35,135 nt of DNA from CAZNRY01 sp964575675 (lineage in GTDB: Bacteria > Eisenbacteria > RBG-16-71-46 > CAIMUX01 > VGJL01): NCBI GenBank assembly GCA_964575675.1, contig CAZNRY010000016.1, positions 1 to 35,135 on the forward strand, given 5' to 3'. Each line of letters begins with the position of its first letter. Within the stretch, counting starts at the first letter, position 1. The notes beneath the pieces were generated by a model that was not told the origin of the DNA, did no database searches, and saw only the letters and a program-made list of their open reading frames with translations. The position numbers and the translations under genes were made by a program. Below, one piece after another: positions 23,845 to 31,560 of the stretch.

Positions 23845-24027
23845 TAGCCCGCACTTCTCACCACCGTTCGTCGCGAAACGGCGTCAGAGGGCCGGAGATG
23901 CAAGTCGCGCGATGCGAGGACGACGCAGGCATACTCGGTGCAGTATGCCGAGGAGGCCGAGCGAGCGCGGCGCGGCAGGTGCGGCCCTAAACGCCGTTGC
24001 AGCAGAATGCTGGTGAGAAATGCGGGC
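23845..24027 (+). repeat. MITE-like element, copy 1
   Basis: A 183-bp unit begins TAGCCCGCACTTCTCACCA and ends TGGTGAGAAATGCGGGC, near-perfect terminal inverted repeats. It differs from the copy at 32696-32879 by about four substitutions and one indel, and from the inverted copy at 34971-35135 by roughly 6%. The inside can fold (GCATAC-loop-GTATGC; CCGTT-loop-AACGG). No protein is plausible within it. It ends 14 bases before the ribosome binding site of the kinase-methyltransferase gene, which would therefore be read through or out of the repeat. Confidence 0.8.
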
Positions 24028-24051
24028 CAGGGTCCCGCGCAGGAGCCGAAG

Positions 24052-25593
24052 ATGAAAGACGGCCTCATCGAGTTTCGCCAGAACGGGTGGCTGGTTCGGG
24101 CGGTGCCCGCGCATCAGGAGTTGGCGCGCCGCTTGACTCAGTTCGCACCACCGCCACCGGCGGTCGAGCCGCTGCGCGACGATTATCGGAGCTATGTTGG
24201 TGTTTTTGAGGTCGACGGGCTTCTCGTGGTGGCGAAGTCTCCGCGCCTCAAGAACGAAGGAGGCTGGAGTCGCTTCACCACACTCCTCCGATCGGGGGAG
24301 GCCGCCGCCACCGTCCGCGCCTGTCTACACGTTCGGCGCAAGGCCATTCCGGTCCCGGAGTATATCTGCGCGCTCGAGCGGCGGTCTCGGGGTATGATCG
24401 TCGACTCATGGATGTTCTACTTCTTCGTCGAGGCGACCGCATGCGGTCGAGATCAATACCCTCTGGTGGTACAGACGCTGCAACTGCTTCACCAGATTGG
24501 GTGGGTGCATGGCGACCCACACATCGCCAACTTTCTGGGGAACGACTTGGGCGTTCACCTCATCGATTGCCGGCCTCGCCCCGCTCGATTCGGACGCTGG
24601 TCGGAGTGCTACGATTTTGTGCTCTTGGTGAACAGCCGGCCAGAGCTTGCCCGCCACCTTGGTTCGATATCAGGGACGTGCGCATATCGGCTCGCGGCCG
24701 CGTACGACCGCTTGATCCACGGGTGGAGGGACGTGAAGCACGAGGTGCGTTCCGGGATCGGGCGTCCGCGCATGCACCTTGCGGCGCCCGGATTCGCGTG
24801 CCGGCTCTGCGGTGGAACCGACCTTCGCCTCCACTACACGCAGGGAAACGACCGTCGCTATCGCTTCTATCGGTGTCAGCGCTGCCGGCTCGTGAACTAC
24901 GATCTGTCCGCAGGTCTCAATCAGGGAAAGTACGGTGATGCTTACGTCGACCCTCTCGATGTCGAGCATCGGCACAATCGCGGGCAAACGGCAGCCTGGG
25001 ACTTCGTCCGCTCGCGGCTCAAGAGCCCCGGCCGGTTGATCGACATCGGCTGTGGGAACGGACGGATTCTCCACCTTGCACATCAAGATGGCTGGCAAGT
25101 GCAGGGGCTGGAGCTCTCCCCCTACATGGCCGAACGGGCGCAGGCGGCCTTGGGTGTGTCGGTCGTGGTGTCGGACTTCCTGCTCTACGACGTCAAACGA
25201 TCTGATATTGCGCGCGAGGGCTTCGATCTCGTCTTCCTGCGGCATGTCCTCGAACACCTGCCGGACCCCATCCTCGCGATGGCGAAGATCCGCGATCTAC
25301 TCCGGCCCGGCGGTTTGGCGGTCCTCGAGTTCCCGAACATCGACGCCCTCGATCTCCGTGTGAAGCGCGCCCTCGAGAGAGTCGGGCTCAAGCGAAAGCG
25401 ATATGCCGAGCACTATGTGCCGGGACACTGCAACGAGTACTGCCTCGAGTCTTTTACGCATCTTCTCCGCCGGACGGGCTTCGATCTCGAATGCTGGACC
25501 ACCTATTCGCTGCAGCCGGTGGAGAATGCTCTTTACCAACTCTGCCCCTGGGGCAACAAGGCGCGGGCCCTGATCCGCCGCCGATCCAGCTAG
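24052..25593 (+). CDS. Kinase-like / zinc-ribbon / SAM-methyltransferase fusion protein
   Basis: The start is ATG 24052 with AGGAG six bases upstream. The 513-residue product is cytoplasmic. Residues about 45-230 are a lipopolysaccharide-kinase-like (WaaP/RIO-type) domain: likely ATP Lys62 in VVAKSPR, catalytic loop HGDPHIANF (Asp155, Asn160) and LIDCR (Asp172) in the DFG position. Residues 250-278 carry CRLC and CQRC, a zinc ribbon like that before Methyltransf_23 domains of sugar methyltransferases. Residues about 310-510 are a class I SAM methyltransferase (motif I DIGCGNG at 331-337, then FDLVFLRHVLEHLPDP and LLRPGGLAVLEFPN). The combination recalls WbdD, the kinase-methyltransferase that caps polymannose O-antigen chains, but in reverse domain order and without its coiled coil. 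A role in capping or modifying surface glycans is inference; no glycan genes are adjacent. Confidence 0.85.
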   Translation: MKDGLIEFRQNGWLVRAVPAHQELARRLTQFAPPPPAVEPLRDDYRSYVGVFEVDGLLVVAKSPRLKNEGGWSRFTTLLRSGEAAATVRACLHVRRKAIPVPEYICALERRSRGMIVDSWMFYFFVEATACGRDQYPLVVQTLQLLHQIGWVHGDPHIANFLGNDLGVHLIDCRPRPARFGRWSECYDFVLLVNSRPELARHLGSISGTCAYRLAAAYDRLIHGWRDVKHEVRSGIGRPRMHLAAPGFACRLCGGTDLRLHYTQGNDRRYRFYRCQRCRLVNYDLSAGLNQGKYGDAYVDPLDVEHRHNRGQTAAWDFVRSRLKSPGRLIDIGCGNGRILHLAHQDGWQVQGLELSPYMAERAQAALGVSVVVSDFLLYDVKRSDIAREGFDLVFLRHVLEHLPDPILAMAKIRDLLRPGGLAVLEFPNIDALDLRVKRALERVGLKRKRYAEHYVPGHCNEYCLESFTHLLRRTGFDLECWTTYSLQPVENALYQLCPWGNKARALIRRRSS

Positions 25594-25804
25594 GGACCGC
25601 CTGTGCCTTCTGCAACCCCCCTACGGGCACGAGTGCGGGAACGCCGGGCACAGCAACGGGTCTCGTCCTAAGATGACCTGCCAGCCTCTGCTTCCCGAAA
25701 ACCCAAACGACCTGGCAGATGCGTTTCCTCGCGACCGCGACGGGGTGATCACCGACTCGGAATGACGTCCTCCCGGGATTTCGAGGCAGGTCGGCGGAAT
25801 TCGG
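25594..25804. other. Gap between the fusion gene and the symporter promoter
   Basis: No gene, tRNA or clear terminator is visible. The whole gap (25594-25879) is 286 bases including the promoter described next. Confidence 0.4.
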
Positions 25805-25833
25805 TTGACCCATATAGAAGGGAATCGCATACT
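25805..25833 (+). promoter_or_regulatory. Probable sigma70-type promoter of the symporter operon
   Basis: TTGACC (25805-25810) and CATACT (25828-25833) are 17 bases apart, 46 bases before the DUF485 gene's ATG. The -35 matches 5 of 6 and the -10 4 of 6 consensus bases. Confidence 0.6.
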
Positions 25834-25879
25834 CCTTCGTTTGTGGATCAAGTTCTGCTTAACTCTAGAGGAGAGCACG

Positions 25880-26173
25880 ATGCTCCATGAACCTTCCGCC
25901 CGATCGGGCTCGGATCCCGCTGTGGGCTACAAGATGAAGCTCGGGGTCCAGATGTTCATCCCCTACGCGCTGATCTATGCCGCGTTCGTTCTCATCAACT
26001 TGGTCAAACCCATCGTCATGGAAACAATCGTGGTCTTCGGTCTGAATCTCGCGGTGGTGTACGGGTTTGGTCTCATTATCCTGGCTCTGGTCATGGCGCT
26101 GATTTACAACCGAATGTGTTCCCGGCAAGAACACGCCATGTACAATGCCAGGCCGCGGAAGGAGGAGCCATAG
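25880..26173 (+). CDS. DUF485-family small membrane protein, symporter partner
   Basis: The start is ATG 25880 with GAGGAGAG upstream. The 97-residue product has two membrane segments (FIPYALIYAAFVLINLV and VYGFGLIILALVMALIY) in the DUF485 arrangement, with the conserved NLAVVYGFG. Such proteins are encoded next to acetate/cation symporters of the SSS family and are thought to be accessory subunits. Its stop (26171-26173) is followed directly by the symporter ATG, with no gap, which supports co-translation. Confidence 0.9.
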   Translation: MLHEPSARSGSDPAVGYKMKLGVQMFIPYALIYAAFVLINLVKPIVMETIVVFGLNLAVVYGFGLIILALVMALIYNRMCSRQEHAMYNARPRKEEP

Positions 26174-28090
26174 ATGGAGCCTCTCGCCGTCGGTACCTTT
26201 GTCATCTTCGTCGCTCTGGTCCTCGGTCTCTCCTTCTACTTCGCCCGCCGATCCCGCTCCGCCGCCGGATACTACGCCGCCGGCGGTCGCATCCACTGGT
26301 CGGTCAACGGCGTGGCCTTCGCCGGAGACTATCTCTCCGCCGCCTCCTTTCTGGGCATCTGCGGCATGATCGCCACCGCGGGATACGACGGCTTCCTCTA
26401 CTCGATCGGATATCTGGCTGGTTGGGTCGTCGCCCTCTTTGTTGTGGCCGAACCGATGAAGCGACTCGGCAAGTACACCTTCGCCGATGCCCTCGATGCG
26501 CGCTTCAACTCACGCGGGATTCAGCTCGCAGCCGCCTTGAGCACCCTGGTGGTTTCCATCTTCTACCTCATTCCGCAGATGGTGGGGGCCGGAGTGCTCG
26601 TTACCCCCCTGCTGGGGCTGCCTCACTATGCGGGCGTGATCCTAGTCGGCGCCATCGTCATCACCATCGTGGCCACCGCGGGAATGACTTCGACCACCTA
26701 TGTTCAGTTCATCAAGGGCGGCATGCTCATCATCTTCTCCTTCGTCCTCGTCGCGGCGGTTCTCACGCGCGGGCTCAGCACGACCCCCGATCAAGGGGGG
26801 CGCGTCCCCTTCAAGGCGCCCGCCGTCCTGACCAGGTCCGAGAACCCCGCAGGCTCCAGTCTGAGCGACCCCGCTTATGCCTTCGCCGGCCGCGTGGAAT
26901 CCCACGGCATGACCTTTGTGAAGCTCACCCGCGGAGATGCAGTCTCATGGTGGCTCCAGAGCCCCGCCGATCCGGGCCAGGTGAAGTTGCTGGAGACCCA
27001 GTACGTAACCCTGACGCCCGGCGGGGGCAAGATCGTCAATGGCGCTCCGGCCTCGCCTGAGAACACTCTGCGCCCGGTGGGGAATCTGCAGTCTCTGCAA
27101 GGCCGGCAGGATCCCGGGGCACGCACCGGATCTTTGGGACCGTTTGCCTTTCTCGCTCGGATTGGGGACCGCCAAACGCGGGTCAATCTCTGGAAGAAGG
27201 AGAAACTCGAGGACGGCGCCGATCAGGTGACGGTCTTCTACCCTGACCCCGTGGAGGGAAACCGGGTGCTCCGGCCCGGGCTCAAGTTCAAGGTCGATGG
27301 GTCCGCCACCGAGAAGCTCAACTTCGCCTCCCTGATGCTGGCCCTCTTTCTCGGCACCGCGTCCCTTCCCCACATCCTCATTCGCTATTACACGGTTTCG
27401 AGCCCGGCGGCCGCGCGCAAGTCCACCCTCGTGGCCATCGCGGCCATCGGTTTCTTTTACATCCTGACCTTGTACATGGGGTTGGGAGCCATGACCGGGG
27501 GCGTGGTCAACCTGCTCGACGACAACATGTCAGCCCCGCTGCTGGCCCGCTCGTTCGGGACCCTGCTCTTTGCGGTCATCTCGGCCATCGCCTTCGCCAC
27601 CGTGCTCGGCACGGTCAGCGGCCTGATCGTCGCCGCCTCCGGGGCGGTGGCGCACGATTTCCTCGATCGATTCCTCGGCCTCGGCTACACCGATAGCCAG
27701 AAGGTGTTCGCGGGCAAGATCGCGGCCTTCAGCGTTGGGCTGATCGCGATCGTGCTGGGGATCCTCTTCAAGGGGATGAACGTCTCGTTTCTCGTCGGCT
27801 GGGCGTTTTCCGTTGCGGCCTCGGCCAACCTACCGGCCATAGTTATGCTGCTCTTCTGGCGCAAGACCACGTCCCAGGGGATCGTGGCGTCGATTGCCAC
27901 CGGAACGATCAGCGCTCTGGGAATCATTCTTCTGTCGCCCGACATGTACGAGCGGTACGGGCTGGACAAGGCAAGTGCACCGATGCCGTTCGGGAATCCG
28001 GCCCTGATCTCGGTGCCGATCAGCTTCCTGACCCTGGTCGTGGTCTCCCTGCTTACGCAGAACCGAGGAAGTCGAACCCGACCCGCTTGA
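26174..28090 (+). CDS. Sodium:solute symporter (SSS family, ActP-like)
   Basis: The 638-residue protein is a polytopic SSS transporter: YYAAGGRIHWSVNGVAFAGD, then YLSAASFLGICGMIA, SIFYLIPQMVGAGVLVTPLL, TSTTYVQFIKGG and a late SLPHILIRYYTV. These match the acetate/pyruvate (ActP) branch, as does the DUF485 partner upstream; the solute here is not proven. It is about 90 residues longer than E. coli ActP because of a soluble insertion of about 150 residues (about 200-370; SWWLQSPADPGQVKLLETQY, ENTLRPVGNLQSLQ) between two membrane segments. AGGAGG lies before its ATG inside the DUF485 gene. Its last 38 bases overlap, tail to tail, the end of the convergent DUF294 gene. Confidence 0.92.
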   Translation: MEPLAVGTFVIFVALVLGLSFYFARRSRSAAGYYAAGGRIHWSVNGVAFAGDYLSAASFLGICGMIATAGYDGFLYSIGYLAGWVVALFVVAEPMKRLGKYTFADALDARFNSRGIQLAAALSTLVVSIFYLIPQMVGAGVLVTPLLGLPHYAGVILVGAIVITIVATAGMTSTTYVQFIKGGMLIIFSFVLVAAVLTRGLSTTPDQGGRVPFKAPAVLTRSENPAGSSLSDPAYAFAGRVESHGMTFVKLTRGDAVSWWLQSPADPGQVKLLETQYVTLTPGGGKIVNGAPASPENTLRPVGNLQSLQGRQDPGARTGSLGPFAFLARIGDRQTRVNLWKKEKLEDGADQVTVFYPDPVEGNRVLRPGLKFKVDGSATEKLNFASLMLALFLGTASLPHILIRYYTVSSPAAARKSTLVAIAAIGFFYILTLYMGLGAMTGGVVNLLDDNMSAPLLARSFGTLLFAVISAIAFATVLGTVSGLIVAASGAVAHDFLDRFLGLGYTDSQKVFAGKIAAFSVGLIAIVLGILFKGMNVSFLVGWAFSVAASANLPAIVMLLFWRKTTSQGIVASIATGTISALGIILLSPDMYERYGLDKASAPMPFGNPALISVPISFLTLVVVSLLTQNRGSRTRPA

Positions 28091-30599
28091 GGAGAAGGGA
28101 GATCCGCGCCGAAGCCTGCTTCAGCATGGTGCGATCGAGATCGGTCAAGGACTCGAGCGGGAGGCGGTTGTCCGGGGCATGCCCCTCCCGCGTGAGTTCC
28201 GCCTGTCGGCGCAGGCGCAGGCGCATCAGATACTCATAGACCTGTACAACCTCATCGTAAGTCGGGCCGGGCAGGATTCCCATCTGGTGAAGGCGATTCA
28301 GCCGCTCGAGCGTATTCGTCGATTCAATGCCGTGACGGAGCGCGTAGAGTCGCGCGACGTGCACGACGGGCGCCATCGCCTCCTTGAGGTTGAAGGTCCG
28401 CTCATGCTCGCCGGAGGCTTCAGTAGCCAGCCTTCCGAAGCTACCTACGGGAAGCCGGAACTCAAGGGCATGGCGCGCCAGGTGGATCAGGAAGGGCGGG
28501 TTCTGCCTCAGGACACCCCCGATGAAACTGCGCAGACCGCGTGTGATCGCGGCATCCCCGTACACCAACCGAAAATCGAAGAAGATGCTGAAGGCGAGCA
28601 GGTCTCGCGGCTCCGGCGTCTCGATCCAGCCGCGGTAGAGATCCTTCCACTCGAGGAGAGGTCGGTTCCAACGAGGATTCTGTGCCATGTTGCCGCCCTC
28701 ACAGAAGGCGTAGCCGACCCGATCCAGGTCGACACAGACCCGTTCTCCCAAGCGACGGAAATAGGCTTCGGTCACCTCGCGGCCGGTCTCGGGCGGATTC
28801 TCATAGACGATGGCGTTGTCCTGGTCCGTGGCCAAGGTCGGTTCTTCCCGCCCTTCGCTGCCGAGCGCGATGAATGCGAATGAAACCGGGGGCGGACCTA
28901 GATCCTCGATCGCGAGCTTGATCAGGGTCTCCTGCGTCGTATCCGATACCGCGGTCAGAATGCGGCTGACGCTGCGGGGCGGGCTGCCGGTATCGATCAG
29001 GGCCGTGACCAGGCGGGGAACACGGATCCTCAATTCCATGATGGCCTCAGGAGAACGAGCCGTCCGGATCTCCCGAGTGATCGACGCCGGAGAGAATCTC
29101 TGCGAGGCGGCAAGCTCGCGGTCGCGGAGCAGTCCGACGATGCGCCCGGCTGCATCGCGGACCGGGAGATGGCGGACGCCGTGTTCGAGCATGAAAAGAA
29201 GCGCCTCGCCGGCCAGGCCACTTTCGGGGAAGGAGTGCAGAGGGGAGCTCATGATGCGGTGCGCCGGCTCGGAGGGATCGAGTCTTCCGGCAACGACGCG
29301 GTCACGCAGGTCGCGGTCGGTGATGATACCCACGAAATCACCGGAGTCGGCGCGAACCAGAATGGCGCTCATTTCCCCGCGGCGCATGCGCACCGCTGCC
29401 CGATGGATCGGATCGTTCAGCCCGCAGGCAAGCGGATCCCTCAGGAACTTCTTCACCGGCTCCTGCAGGAATTGCAGAGAGACCTGAAGCTCCACGGCCA
29501 GCTCCTCACGATCCCGCTGCGCCTGCGCTTGGGGGCTCACCTCCCGAATCGACAGGATGGTGGCGTCCCTACCCTCGAGCATCGCCTGGGATGCCGTCAG
29601 CACCACCTCACTACGCCCCCCGTCAGGGCGCCGGATCCATCCCTCCCTGGCTTGTGGATCGGACGTCTCGCCTCCGGAGGGTCTCGCAGAGGCCGGGGCC
29701 GCCTGAGGATCGGCCGTCCTCCCCTCGAAGAACTCCGATGGCTCACGACCCACAACCTCATCTTCGGGACGCTTGAGAATCTCGATCAACGTCGGATTGG
29801 CAAAAACGATGCGTCCATTCAGGAGTAGCGCGATCCCCTCGGTCGAGGCCTCCACCAGCGCGCGGTAGCGCTCCCGCGATTCACGCAGGGAATCTTCCGC
29901 CCGATTGCGCTTGCGCTCGATCGACAGGCTCTGCTGCAGGATGAGCAGGAGAAGGAGGGTCATGAGGCCGGCGATGCCGAGAGAGAGACGGACCAGATGC
30001 TGCGTGAGCCGGCCGATCTCCTGGCGGACATCCTCCAGGTAGATCCCGGTTCCCACTACCCAGCCCCAGGGGGCGAAGGCCCGGACGTGCGAGAGCTTGG
30101 GGACGATGCGTTTTGGGTCATCCTTCCATTGCCAGACGTACTCGACATATCCCGCGCCGTCCGCCTTCGCCCGGTTTACCATTTCCACAAAGAGTCGCTT
30201 GCCGCCGGGATCCGCGAAGTCGCTCAGGTCCTGTCCCTCAAGGTCCGGGCGGTAGGGATGCATGACCATGACCGGGCGCATGTCCGTGACCCAGAAATAG
30301 TCCTTCCCCTCTTCTCCGTAACGCAGATAGCGCAGGCGGGTGACCGCCTCACGCTGAGCTTGTTCGCGGCCGAGGGTGCCGGCGCGTTCTTCTCGCTCGT
30401 ACTCCGCAAGGATGCTGACGGCCGAGTGGGTCAGCTCGCTGATCATCTCTCGTTTTCGGTCGAGGATCTGCTTCTCGTAAGTGGGGATGATCACGACGAA
30501 GATCGCCACGACGAAGAGACCGATGGCGAGCACGGTAGGGAGGACGACGCGAAGGCCGAATCGGACGTGAGGCCCCGGGGATCTGATGGCCGTCCTCAC
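28053..30599 (-). CDS. Membrane sensor with Cache, PAS, CBS-pair and DUF294 nucleotidyltransferase domains
   Basis: I place the start at GTG 30599, which overlaps the upstream stop as GTGA with GGAGG seven bases before; the longer ATG start (30671) would overlap far more. The 848-residue product has a membrane segment (about 15-38), an extracytoplasmic Cache domain (about 40-200; GKDYFWVTDMRPVMVMHPY, APWGWVVGTGIYLEDV), a second membrane segment (about 205-225), a PAS domain (about 245-360; YRALVEASTEGIALLLNGRI), a CBS pair (about 395-510; VGIITDRDLRDRVV, HGVRHLPVRDAAGRIVGLL), a DUF294 nucleotidyltransferase domain (about 540-660; ALGSEGREEPTLATDQDNAI, the GS...DxD motif) and its C-terminal helical domain. 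DUF294-CBS proteins occur beside ActP-like symporters, usually with a cyclic-nucleotide-binding domain. This one probably senses a small ligand outside and nucleotidylates a target; the target is unknown. Confidence 0.9.
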   Translation of the reverse strand: MRTAIRSPGPHVRFGLRVVLPTVLAIGLFVVAIFVVIIPTYEKQILDRKREMISELTHSAVSILAEYEREERAGTLGREQAQREAVTRLRYLRYGEEGKDYFWVTDMRPVMVMHPYRPDLEGQDLSDFADPGGKRLFVEMVNRAKADGAGYVEYVWQWKDDPKRIVPKLSHVRAFAPWGWVVGTGIYLEDVRQEIGRLTQHLVRLSLGIAGLMTLLLLLILQQSLSIERKRNRAEDSLRESRERYRALVEASTEGIALLLNGRIVFANPTLIEILKRPEDEVVGREPSEFFEGRTADPQAAPASARPSGGETSDPQAREGWIRRPDGGRSEVVLTASQAMLEGRDATILSIREVSPQAQAQRDREELAVELQVSLQFLQEPVKKFLRDPLACGLNDPIHRAAVRMRRGEMSAILVRADSGDFVGIITDRDLRDRVVAGRLDPSEPAHRIMSSPLHSFPESGLAGEALLFMLEHGVRHLPVRDAAGRIVGLLRDRELAASQRFSPASITREIRTARSPEAIMELRIRVPRLVTALIDTGSPPRSVSRILTAVSDTTQETLIKLAIEDLGPPPVSFAFIALGSEGREEPTLATDQDNAIVYENPPETGREVTEAYFRRLGERVCVDLDRVGYAFCEGGNMAQNPRWNRPLLEWKDLYRGWIETPEPRDLLAFSIFFDFRLVYGDAAITRGLRSFIGGVLRQNPPFLIHLARHALEFRLPVGSFGRLATEASGEHERTFNLKEAMAPVVHVARLYALRHGIESTNTLERLNRLHQMGILPGPTYDEVVQVYEYLMRLRLRRQAELTREGHAPDNRLPLESLTDLDRTMLKQASARISLLLKRVGFDFLGSA

Positions 30600-31312
30600 A
30601 TGTCTTCCTCCGGTCCGGCCGGATCCAGGGGTGGAATGGAGTGGGCTTTGCAGAGTCGTTCCCAGTGCCATCGCGGCATTTCACACCCCGGCTCGGGCGA
30701 GCCAAGTACGCCGTCGCCGTGGAAATCGCTGCCCCCGATGACCAGGAGGTCGTGGCGCCCAGCCAATCGAGCCAGCCGCGACCTTACCTCCCGCGGGTAC
30801 GGCGTGTATAGCGCCTCGATTCCGTCCAGACCGGCAGGCCGCAGGTCCCCCAACAGGCTCTCCAAACGCGAGAGATCCCCGGCCGGCTGAAGCGGGTGAG
30901 CCAAATACGCGAGAGCGCCCGCTTGATGTATGCGATGGATGAGCGATTCCGCCCGCGCCACCGATTCCGCCTCCCTGCCTCGGATGAAGGAGGCATACCC
31001 GGATCGGACTCGCGGACTTTCCCGGAAGGGGTCTTCGATCGCAGCAGGGCCCGGGATGGGGAAGCCCAAGGCCAGAATGTGAACCTCTCCCAATGGATGT
31101 GAGGCCGTCAGTTCGATGCCGGAGACGAACGCGATGCCGTGCCGGCGGAGTCCCTCTCTGAAGCGGACCAAGCCCTTGCTCGTGTCATGATCCGTCAGGG
31201 CGGCACACCGCACCCCGGCCGCTGCGAGCATGTGGGCGACGCCCTCAGGAGGCAAAGCGCCATCGCTGCACGACGAGTGACAGTGGAAATCGACGCGCAC
31301 GGATGAAGCCAT
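30596..31312 (-). CDS. PHP-domain phosphoesterase
   Basis: The 238-residue product has the PHP metal-binding motifs in order: DFHCHSSCSDG (His10, His12, Asp17), ALTDHDT (Asp41-His42-Asp43), VSGIELTA, LAYLAHP and IGGSDFHG. This matches the YciV/RNase AM-like branch, whose members hydrolyse 5'-phosphates of small RNA ends or 3',5'-nucleoside bisphosphates; which substrate applies is unknown. I chose ATG 31312, preceded by GGAG at a short distance; ATG 31324 is possible. The stop overlaps the GTG start of the sensor gene, so the two are translationally coupled, which suggests a linked function, perhaps nucleotide turnover. Confidence 0.88.
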   Translation of the reverse strand: MASSVRVDFHCHSSCSDGALPPEGVAHMLAAAGVRCAALTDHDTSKGLVRFREGLRRHGIAFVSGIELTASHPLGEVHILALGFPIPGPAAIEDPFRESPRVRSGYASFIRGREAESVARAESLIHRIHQAGALAYLAHPLQPAGDLSRLESLLGDLRPAGLDGIEALYTPYPREVRSRLARLAGRHDLLVIGGSDFHGDGVLGSPEPGCEMPRWHWERLCKAHSIPPLDPAGPEEDM

Positions 31313-31560
31313 GCACTCCAGCATAAGCCGCAGGCGGGACCGTCGCAAACAAGCGCAACGCGCCGTCCAAGATGTAGCCCGAGGGCGACCTGTCCTGCCG
31401 CCCGGGTTCCCAGGTCAAGCTGGTTCCGATCCTGATCCCTTGGAATCGCACCAGACCCTTGATTATTGCCCGCTCGGATGCGAGACTCCGGTCCCGTGAT
31501 TCTCCCGAGACCATAACCGTCTCTCGGCATAGGCAGTGCGTTCACTATCAGGGAGGCTCT

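Noticed and set aside
23844..24030. Short frames inside the repeat (for example Arg-rich peptides)
   Set aside because: The same apparent peptides arise wherever the element is copied. There is no ribosome binding site, and changes between copies include an indel.
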